This document shows, one piece after another, positions 60,001-62,000 of a DNA stretch of 62,000 nt. Position numbers and translations under genes: made by a program. Within the stretch, counting starts at the first letter, position 1. Each line of letters begins with the position of its first letter. The notes under the pieces are model-generated. The model was not told the DNA's origin. It ran no database searches and saw only the letters and a list, made by a program, of their open reading frames with translations. The stretch covers positions 1-62,000 of the forward strand of contig WPIO01000129.1 in the NCBI GenBank assembly GCA_009760855.2. The letters run 5' to 3'. This DNA is from Cristatella mucedo. Lineage: Eukaryota > Bryozoa > Phylactolaemata > Cristatellidae.

Positions 60001-61473
60001 ACGAAACCTTCAAGTCAATCCTTTGCTTGACTGGTAGCCAGTGCAGCCGAAGAGAAGTGGTGTGATGCTGTGGGTTTTAATTAGCTATTTCATTATTCGG
60101 CTTGAAGACGTTGGCATCAGGAGCTTTAGCTCGGCTTATCCTTGACTTTGCAACTCGCTTCCACAATTCCTCGGCCACGACAATTACTATCCCGCTGCCG
60201 ACCATGGCTCATTCTTTTAGCGATCCTGAGCTGCTACTTCCATGCTACTCACTACCTCAACTGCTCTCCTGATTCTGCTATGCTTCCCACTCTCTCTTAG
60301 TTGTGTGAGATGAAGTCTGGCGGCTACCGAATGCGTACCAAAAGCGGCTTAGGCTGAGTTCGCTTTACAAAACTCAAACGAATAACACCTATATAGTATG
60401 TATGGCTTTGTGAAGTTACCAACGGTTATACAGTACATTAAATTACCTAGGAAAAGTTTTGAATTTGGCAAAATGTGGCTGGCAGTCGAGAAAGAGCGTT
60501 GTGTTAAAGTATTAGTTTAGAGCTGCAAGAGGTGAAGAACAGGTGTCTGCAACTGATGAGACGTTGGATAAGAATTGTGAAAATCAGAGCAGCTGTATAG
60601 CCTTCCAGATAAAAAGCTACTAAAAGCCAACCACCTACACCGTAATGATGATGTATCGATCTGCTTTTAACCCTTATTGGGATGTTATGTAAAATAATGT
60701 ATCACTATGAAGATAAAATTCATGGCAAGCCCCATGGTTCAGAGAATAATTTTGCTAAAGCTTCGTTAATCACGAGAAAATGTTATTTTGTTTCCAAAAA
60801 AAAGAAGCAGGCCTTGATCGTTCCACTAAACATGCCACTTCATTTACCGCCTGCTGCATAAGCGAAATTTACTTTCCAGTAGCCTGGCCCGAACTGAATA
60901 ACATAGTTGTAATCGAGATATAGCCAGAAAGGTATAAGGATTATTACCCTGCTTCTTTGTTAAGAGTTTTCATTCAATTGAAATATATAAAACGTCATGA
61001 CAAGCTATGGATTTTTCAAAATACAACTGTAAACACTACAAAATTATAAAAAAGCTATGCGAATTAAGATCGCATGACGGCTGTTGAAAGTGGACACGAC
61101 ACACTGGTTATGCACAGAACTTCAGTCGGCCATAGGAGCCTAGAGTATCTCATAAAAACAAGATCAATTTACGTTTAAGACAATATAGAAAACTAGCCAA
61201 AGTCCATGATATAATGTCTGCAATGCCTCATCATGTCCATTTCTAATCATTCATTCAAGGAAAGTGTACTTACCTATTATAGTTGCATATCGTTACCTGG
61301 GGAAAATCAATGCTGTCGGCAGATACCCTGCTCACTGAAGTAACTGCATCATGCTTCAAATACTCCTGTATGTTGAGGTAACCTTGCCAGATTGTAAGGC
61401 AGACTAAAACCAGCAGCGCAATCAACTTGAAAACTTTCGTGGGCAGTAGAGCCCCGGTGGTGGGCTCAGCCAT
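32325..61473 (-). CDS. DEG/ENaC/ASIC-family cation channel gene, copy 2 (multi-exon, overall span)
   Basis: Spliced gene on the minus strand for a two-transmembrane, sodium-permeable channel of the degenerin/epithelial sodium channel family, which works as a trimer in the plasma membrane with a large cysteine-rich ectodomain. Six exons join in phase: 61473-61274, 57465-57365, 54177-54038, 52112-51942, 51862-51710, 49196-48992, giving about 323 residues without a stop. The order of motifs is that of the family: TM1, FPQVTICNYN, a CSF-G-C segment, GNCYTFN, a GLKVLVHS segment, then a C-x3-C and C-x-C cluster. The last exon, 32491-32325, has the TM2 signature. Exons for the last ectodomain part are not settled (candidates at 39436-39255, 38498-38407, 32728-32664). 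The N-terminus before TM1 is very short and lacks the usual His-Gly motif, so an extra 5' exon is possible. The gating stimulus cannot be read from the sequence. Confidence 0.88.
32492..33084 (-). other. Sequence upstream of the TM2 exon
   Basis: Probable intron. It holds the doubtful exon 32728-32664 and, at about 32945-32855, a minus-strand reading with CELCSDKCKLSK whose C-x2-C-x3-C spacing occurs in some channels of the family, but it ends at a stop without a donor. Confidence 0.4.
32664..32728 (-). CDS. Possible penultimate DEG/ENaC exon, with a frame conflict
   Basis: The acceptor TTATTTTTTCAG is good and a possible donor TGTC|GTAACT follows 65 bases later. With the two bases left by the 38498-38407 candidate, the first codons read EKNFWPTLKLKLPSLLAN, where FWPT would be the conserved WP of the family, but an in-frame TAA follows. 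In another frame it reads KELLAYVETKTAELASKLKP without a stop but then does not fit the TM2 exon. Either this is not an exon, or the 3' half of copy 2 is damaged. It is also too short to supply the strand that normally leads into TM2. Confidence 0.25.
33085..33290 (+). mobile_element. SINE head joined to a LINE 3' end
   Basis: GGTGAGCCACGATGGCCTAC at 33086-33105 matches the start of the tRNA-type SINE at 44752 (GGTGAGCCGTAATGGCATAC). After 15 bases it passes into the LINE 3' region (GCATGCTGACCCTGTGCATG, then GCGCCTAGAAAGAGATTAAG and TTCTCTGAGGGTGCTTTATC). Either the LINE end inserted in a SINE or the junction is a composite. Confidence 0.7.
33548..33745 (+). mobile_element. tRNA-derived SINE
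   Basis: Same family as 44750-44925. The tRNA-like head has GTTAGCCGTCGTGATACACT, AGGTAAGGCAGTTGC and a box B AATGTGTTCGAATCCTGCA; the body has TATCGCCACTGCAAG-GGTG, CGTAAACGCTCTTTTGGCTC and GCTGTTTAATCAGCTA. The open frames at 33546-33866 and 33589-33786 run across it and are not genes. Confidence 0.82.
34995..35280 (+). mobile_element. SINE-like repeat with ACATT tail, nested in LINE
   Basis: Core TTGGCTACCGAATGCGTACC, GAATGCCGCTTAGGCTGTGA and ACACCCACATGG as in 9105-9400, ending in a clear run of four ACATT units (35261-35281). It interrupts the LINE between its endonuclease and reverse-transcriptase parts. Confidence 0.8.
35700..35885 (-). mobile_element. tRNA-derived SINE, antisense, nested in LINE
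   Basis: Read on the minus strand: AGTTAAGGCAATTGCTGTCC, box B TCGTGTGTTCAATTCCTGCA, then GTGGTGATAGACATAAAGGC and TCTTCTGTCACTATATTAAA. Matches the body of the SINEs at 33548 and 44750. Confidence 0.78.
37431..38220. other. Intronic interval without recognised feature
   Basis: An open frame at 37463-37654 (plus) has no recognisable domain. On the other strand the reading CSLCLDHC near 37650 is short and runs into a stop. Nothing else seen. Confidence 0.4.
38228..38305 (+). mobile_element. LINE 3' tail, isolated
   Basis: GCAAATGTAAAGCGCCTAGA, GAGAGATTGAGTTATCTGAG, GCGCTTTATCAAG and ATT repeats: the last 75 bases of the CR1/L2-type LINE, severely 5'-truncated, downstream (on the gene's strand) of the 38498-38407 exon candidate. 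It creates part of the 171-codon minus-strand open frame at 38142-38657. Confidence 0.85.
38407..38498 (-). CDS. Candidate DEG/ENaC copy 2 exon with CxxxxC motif
   Basis: The acceptor CTTTTTCTTGCAG is the best in the region and the donor CTCTGA|GTATGT is strong. In frame 0 the 92 bases give KKLCWTQNILHGDWK and then YSCVSNTCSYRDFNSE with two bases over. The C-x4-C-x4-F spacing resembles the C-x3-C-x4-Y element just before the SxxxWP motif of the family. The phase follows the candidate at 39436-39255. Joined directly to exon 6 it would be out of frame, unless a weaker acceptor inside it (CACGGAG|ATTGG) is used. A LINE 3' end lies about 100 bases downstream, inside the adjoining intron. Confidence 0.45.
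38901..39136 (+). pseudogene. Unrecognised decayed open frame, plus strand
   Basis: About 78 codons with one TAG (38970s), following an acceptor-like AATTTCTAG. Segments read ITLVVANKMCVAVAELLGSK and EVKHRPIQEPLLGSSRRVSE, then PITPLSEVNQRFP. The amino-acid make-up is protein-like, but I cannot name it. It lies antisense inside the channel gene. Confidence 0.3.
39255..39436 (-). CDS. Candidate DEG/ENaC copy 2 exon after the cysteine-rich exon
   Basis: A 182-base open stretch bounded by TTCATATTTAG and CAA|GTATAG. Two leading bases plus 60 codons fit the single base left by exon 6, and it ends in phase 0. Segments include IWKNCFERLHHWND, KACFYFS and RKFEFSQLSFWQLMRD. The phase fit, the splice-like borders and a loose likeness of FEFSQLSFW to the 'YxxxxSxxxWP' element favour it; the lack of the expected C-x-C-xxPC cysteines argues against it. 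It could equally be a remnant of something unrelated, since other decayed open frames lie close by. Confidence 0.35.
39484..39504. repeat. Short (AT)n microsatellite
   Basis: Ten AT units; intronic. Confidence 0.9.
39505..40559. other. Intronic interval without recognised feature
   Basis: A+T-rich, no coding or repeat signature recognised. Confidence 0.4.
40560..42480 (-). pseudogene. Decayed multi-block open-frame region, probably an old mobile-element ORF
   Basis: On the minus strand several open blocks follow each other in different frames: 42153-41884 (ALETLSKNVEKHLKIRGSDF, TPKEETVNDKRITMIANFLG, LKEIILDLATDRILTGG), 41800-41485 (GGIFGGNFNDRSQETPIEKD, LLAFWFVHCFWNERIKETAF, LGSTKDATAINKKYLTHIDV), about 41235-41010 (KIAIDKILIKFKALEMTKSL, DTLVKAIESAKLAVYNPSRQ), and blocks near 40950-40840 and 40650-40510 (FMHRTDIERRLDSLTDILRL). 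This is a single coding unit broken by shifts. I do not recognise the family; a DNA-transposon transposase or a processed gene are both open. A hAT element sits inside it at 42185-42371. Confidence 0.5.
42185..42371. mobile_element. Non-autonomous hAT element with 8-base target duplication
   Basis: Ends CAGTGGTTCTTAACC and TTTGAGAACATTTG are inverted; inside, GTGAAAGGGTCGTTAGACCC and AAAGAGGTCGCGACCCAAAG are typical of short Charlie-type hAT elements. Flanks TTCTTGAT (42177-42184) and TTATAGAT (42372-42379) agree at six of eight bases. 187 bases, no coding capacity. Confidence 0.9.
42481..43920. other. Intronic interval without recognised feature
   Basis: The minus-strand open frame at 42932-43153 has a segment ELFSNGHEPP, but no motif of the channel family and no matching splice sites. 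Nothing else recognised. Confidence 0.4.
43925..44045 (-). mobile_element. tRNA-derived SINE, antisense head
   Basis: On the minus strand: GATCTGGTTTGGTCCAACGG, TTGAGGTACTCACACTGATC and a box B GTCATGGGCTCGAGCCCCGA. A tRNA-like promoter with a clear TGGGCTCGAGCCC loop; related in layout to 45815-45945. Confidence 0.7.
44750..44925 (+). mobile_element. tRNA-derived SINE, best-preserved copy
   Basis: Head TGGTGAGCCGTAATGGCATA and CTAGGTAAGGCGGTTGC, box B AGGTCGTGGGCTCGATTCCT, body GATTCTATATCGCCACTGCA, GTGGTGATTGCCGTAAAGGC, TCTTTTGTCGCTATACAAAA and end GGCTGTTTAACCAGCTA. Sister copies at 29205, 33548, 35700 (antisense) and 45540 (antisense). Confidence 0.85.
44985..45060. repeat. (CT)n-rich microsatellite
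   Basis: About 70 bases of TCTC with CC interruptions. The minus-strand open frame reading Arg-Glu repeats (44908-45123) is produced by it. Confidence 0.95.
45540..45640 (-). mobile_element. tRNA-derived SINE, antisense, partial
   Basis: Minus strand reads TACCTTGGTCGCGAGGTTGT, TGGTTCTAATCCTGTAGGGG and AGTAAAGGCTCTTCTGTCAC, matching the box B and body of the family. Confidence 0.75.
45650..45735 (-). mobile_element. LINE 3' tail, antisense
   Basis: Minus strand: GCAGTAAATGTAAAGCGTCT, AGAAAGAGATTGAGTTCTCT, GAGGGCGCTTTATCAAGTGC. Only the last 80 bases of the LINE, adjoining the antisense SINE at 45540-45640. Confidence 0.85.
45812..45950 (+). mobile_element. tRNA-type SINE ending in the LINE tail
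   Basis: Head GGCTTGGTCGAGCAGTTACT, GTTCGCCTCGACCAAG and box B ATCGTGGGCTCGAGCCCGGA; within 15 bases it passes to AGCGCCTAAGTAGAGATCAA, GTTCTTTTTCTCTTAAGTG, a decayed form of the LINE 3' tail. A SINE mobilised by the LINE through a shared 3' end. Confidence 0.7.
45951..46970. other. Intronic interval without recognised feature
   Basis: Opposed open frames at 46296-46532 (minus) and 46321-46503 (plus) share one stretch; neither shows a domain. Nothing else recognised. Confidence 0.4.
46975..47290 (-). mobile_element. SINE-like repeat with ACATT-type family core, antisense
   Basis: Minus strand carries TTACCGAATGCGTACCGAAA, GCCGCTTAGGCTGTGAGTAC and ACACACATGGTCTTTATGCT, as in 9105-9400, 34995-35280 and 60110-60440. 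The open frame at 47045-47284 falls inside it. Confidence 0.75.
47291..48991 (-). other. Intron downstream of exon 6 of copy 2
   Basis: No exon of the channel was found. Opposed open frames at 48293-48541 (plus) and 48646-48900 (minus) show no domain. A small inverted repeat (TGCCAGTCT / AGACTGGCA) lies at about 48100-48136. Confidence 0.4.
48992..49196 (-). CDS. DEG/ENaC copy 2, exon 6: cysteine-rich domain
   Basis: Sixty-eight codons plus one base, acceptor TGTTACTTTTTAG, donor GAAG|GTAGGG. The peptide starts YENIERPEGECNPNQQ, has YTLSSCEAECKMKLMEQNC followed by SCIPYFYP, and ends CNIDDTLGCAAKME. This is the family's cysteine-rich region: YSxxxCxxxC, then C-x-C-xPxxxP, then C-x7-C. Joined to exon 5 it reads IRRTEYENIERPEGEC, in place of the usual xxLxxPYGxC. 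The left edge of this exon is where similarity to copy 1 stops, because copy 1 runs off the window (64-1). Confidence 0.92.
49197..51709 (-). other. Intron between exons 6 and 5 of copy 2
   Basis: Alignable with 65-2351. Includes a short TA run at 50340-50356. No additional exon recognised. Confidence 0.55.
51710..51862 (-). CDS. DEG/ENaC copy 2, exon 5: central ectodomain
   Basis: Fifty-one codons, phase 0 to phase 0, acceptor GACAATTTAG and donor GAG|GTAAGG. The peptide contains GLKVLVHSKNDQPD, the GxKVLxHxxxxxP element of the family, followed by ISVGPGLYATIGIRR, matching the 'xVxPGxxxxIxIxx' strand that usually leads to the PYGxC motif. The pyrimidine tract of the acceptor is poor, but the copy 1 acceptor stands in the same place and the reading frame joins exon 4 cleanly (ISIEA followed by DDYSES). 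The intron between exons 4 and 5 is only 79 bases. Confidence 0.9.
51942..52112 (-). CDS. DEG/ENaC copy 2, exon 4: GNCYTFN motif
   Basis: Fifty-seven codons, phase 0 at both ends, acceptor CTATTCAG and donor GCG|GTAAGC. The peptide opens FFRHRMTSQGNCYTFNKE and closes TGLELYISIEA. GNCYTFN is one of the most constant ectodomain motifs of the family (usually G-x-CYTFN), and the LELYISIE strand fits the LxLxLxIE element that regularly follows. The ATG inside the exon is an ordinary methionine codon, not a start, since coding sequence runs in from exon 3. The copy 1 counterpart (2739-2584) has a one-base insertion and a deletion of about 16 bases and is broken. Confidence 0.93.
52900..53270 (+). 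mobile_element. CR1/L2-type LINE, 3' end fragment, paralogous to 3520-3870
   Basis: Decayed C-terminal ORF2 codons (LKPLETVPL) and the tail AAGTGCCTAGAGAGAGATTC, AGTTCTCTGAGAGCGCTATA. In the right duplicate, the same position as the fragment in the left copy. Confidence 0.78.
53290..53650 (+). mobile_element. CR1/L2-type LINE, internal fragment, paralogous to 3930-4255
   Basis: Weak remains of distal ORF2 sequence (INFKVLSLNF-like start, then SVPSSPDFFDLLLNHA-like readings across frames). Confidence 0.45.
54038..54177 (-). CDS. DEG/ENaC copy 2, exon 3: ectodomain, CSF-G-C segment
   Basis: Two bases and 46 codons, between the acceptor TTCTTATTGCAG and the donor ATG|GTGAGT, ending in phase 0. 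The peptide begins TPIDLYNFTYDRGWHLVDKF and ends LLICSFAGTTCNSM. The pair of cysteines in CSFAGTTC matches the family's CxFxGxxC element that precedes the GNCYTFN motif, and the next exon supplies that motif directly. NFT is a possible glycosylation site. The copy 1 counterpart, 4751-4613, is the same length less one base, and that deletion breaks its frame. Sites and phase agree with exons 2 and 4. Confidence 0.88.
54590..54785. repeat. Two tandem units of the GC-richer repeat
   Basis: Unit 1 (GCTCGATGCTTGACTGCATC, CACTTTCCAGTCCGAGCACG, GCAGCAGATGCTGCC) and a degenerate unit 2 starting near 54705 (CGACTGCATCGGCTCTCACT, GTCTAGTCCGAGCAGTGCC). The left duplicate has one unit (5165-5240). Confidence 0.6.
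55215..56045 (+). mobile_element. CR1/L2-type LINE, reverse-transcriptase fragment, paralogous to 5640-7045
   Basis: Reads LVFLDLSAAFDTINPQVLFE at 55225-55285, an 'ADETPVHLHFDLYQPF' region at 55505-55550 where the YxDD box should be, and SNITFSLDFCNSLLAGLTA-like codons near 55900-55950. It stops abruptly near 56045, whereas the left copy continues to a 3' tail. Confidence 0.85.
56046..57364. other. Intronic interval of copy 2 (exon 3 to exon 2 side)
   Basis: Aligns with 11910-13739 apart from the GC-rich insertion of the left copy. No exon or recognised repeat. Confidence 0.5.
57365..57465 (-). CDS. DEG/ENaC copy 2, exon 2: start of the ectodomain
   Basis: One base, 33 codons and one base. 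The acceptor ACATTGTCAG completes the split arginine of exon 1, giving NYNRWKLSLLPPG, and the donor AACT|GTGAGT leaves one base that completes a serine with the next exon. The peptide ends GSGSNTTN and, across the junction, NSTPIDLYNF, so two overlapping N-glycosylation sequons (NTT, NST) fall here, as expected for an extracellular loop. Similarity to family members is weak in this variable part; the call rests on exact phase fit to both neighbours, a donor site conserved in copy 1 (13740) and absence of stops. The paralogous sequence is 13849-13740. Confidence 0.78.
57466..59500. other. Intron 1 of copy 2, proximal part
   Basis: 57466-59200 aligns with 13850-15610. No exon found. From about 59200 the sequence has no partner in the left copy. 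Confidence 0.5.
59510..60060 (-). mobile_element. CR1/L2-type LINE, C-terminal ORF2 and 3' tail, antisense to plus strand
   Basis: On the minus strand: distal ORF2 codons (LHWLPVKQRIDLKVSSLTYR, LQSLAPVYLSDLLSHQ), then SFGDRPFSSYAPKAWNSLPT, and the tail GCAGCAAATGTAAAGCGCCT, AGAAAGAGATTGAGTTTTCT, GAGGGCACTTTATCAAATGC ending near 59512. Within intron 1 of copy 2, in the block missing from copy 1. It looks relatively young. Confidence 0.9.
60110..60440 (+). mobile_element. SINE-like repeat with ACATT-type tail
   Basis: Core GCGGCTACCGAATGCGTACC, AAAAGCGGCTTAGGCTGAGT, then ACACCTATATAGTATGTATG and a tail TACAGTACATTAAATTACC. Fourth copy of the family at 9105, 34995 and 46975. Confidence 0.75.
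60441..61273 (-). other. Intron 1 of copy 2, distal part
   Basis: No repeat or exon recognised. A short minus-strand open run (about 60957-60838) reads YLDYNYVIQFGPGYWKVNFA and ends YAAGGK then TGA; it is not in phase with exon 1 and I cannot name it. Confidence 0.4.
61274..61473 (-). CDS. DEG/ENaC copy 2, exon 1: N-terminus, TM1 and post-TM1 motif
   Basis: Sixty-six codons plus two bases. After a short N-terminus (MAEPTTGALLPTK) comes a hydrophobic helix (VFKLIALLVLVCLTIWQ), a linker, and FPQVTICNYN, the conserved post-TM1 signature of the family. The donor AG|GTAAGT is canonical and leaves two bases. The ATG at 61473 is the first in frame; an in-frame TGA lies about 40 bases upstream. A GTG in frame at 61491 is not a credible eukaryotic start. 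The bases just before the ATG (a pyrimidine stretch, then CATAG and CAG) would also serve as a splice acceptor, so a further upstream exon carrying the missing His-Gly motif may exist. No counterpart is present in copy 1. Confidence 0.88.
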
Positions 61474-62000
61474 GCTGCTATGAGAAGGCACGTTGGAGCA
61501 GACAATTGCAGAGCATCAAGGCTAGGGCTAGATATTGGTAGCTAGTGACACTTCTTATATTGATGTCTGGCTAAGGTGCCAGTTCAAGCTTAGAATAGTC
61601 TCATTAGCTTATTGATTATTCACAGCTCGCTAAACAGCATGTTGACAATTGTTTGGTCTAAGTATGAGCCGAGCTTACTCTGTACCATTTTAATAAAAAC
61701 CAGCATATACCGTTATCCGACGATACGTGCAATAGTAAGCAGAGCCAAACAATTATAGGATTGAAGCTGAAGCTAAGGATCACAGTAGCAAGAATATATG
61801 ACGTTTTGGGTCCTCTACTAATGCAGATTGGCCGGTCTCTATTTGGCGACCTCTCTCACTTGAAAAGAAATGGAATAACAATCAGATTGATCATCAGGAC
61901 TCAGCTAGGCCAGTAATCGCTCGTTTAAAACGAACATCTTCAACTCTTGTCTTCAGAGTCACAGAAAGAATCCTAGATTGCGTATATGTGGATATTTGCT
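61474..62000 (-). other. 5' flank of copy 2
   Basis: Upstream of the first visible coding exon; from 61690 it aligns with 15612-15910. No clear TATA box or other core promoter element that I would defend. Confidence 0.4.

Larger units (their letters stand above)
49146..62000. repeat. Large tandem duplication, right copy
   Basis: Paralogue of 1-15910 in direct orientation; it contains exons 1 to 6 of the intact-looking channel gene. The left boundary is not reached in the left copy, which is cut by the window, so the unit may be longer. At the right edge the similarity is still running (62000 pairs with about 15910). Confidence 0.9.

Noticed and set aside
1-62000. CRISPR arrays, operons or bacterial genes
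   Set aside because: No regularly spaced direct repeats with unique spacers and no dense coding; introns and LINEs show an animal genome.

Overview
This is eukaryotic DNA from an invertebrate animal. Coding sequence is sparse and intron-split, GC content is low (about 38-40% by eye), and the intergenic and intronic space is packed with decayed CR1/L2-type LINEs, tRNA-derived SINEs, short hAT elements and microsatellites. The species cannot be named from the sequence. No bacterial, organellar or viral gene is evident.

The main content is two head-to-tail copies, both on the minus strand, of a gene for a DEG/ENaC/ASIC-family cation channel. Copy 2 (from 61473 leftwards) has six consecutive exons that I could join by sequence and by intron phase: 61473-61274 (TM1 and the FPQVTICNYN motif), 57465-57365, 54177-54038, 52112-51942 (GNCYTFN motif), 51862-51710 and 49196-48992 (cysteine-rich). 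They give about 323 uninterrupted residues. A last exon at 32491-32325 carries the TM2 signature (DLGGTSGLYIG, then FIEL) and a stop codon. The exons between 48992 and 32491 are uncertain; candidates are at 39436-39255, 38498-38407 and 32728-32664.

Copy 1 (about 1-15900) is a paralogous segment alignable over most of its length with 49146-62000, introns included. It keeps counterparts of exons 2 to 6, but most carry frameshifts or stops, and the region that would hold exon 1 is missing, so in this window it is a pseudogene. Some LINE fragments lie at matching places in both copies and so predate the duplication; others (7355-11400) are specific to copy 1.

Layout: 1-15900 is the pseudogene copy; 15900-32300 is a repeat-rich interval with two related plus-strand exons resembling the pro-region and activation site of a trypsin-like protease (22583-22846, and a broken one at 27092-27364), tandem palindromes and a hAT element; 32325-61473 is the copy 2 gene, whose long introns hold a nested LINE (33860-37430), several SINEs, a hAT element inserted in a decayed open-frame region (40560-42480), and the left part of the duplicated segment. 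The region upstream of copy 2 runs off the right edge.
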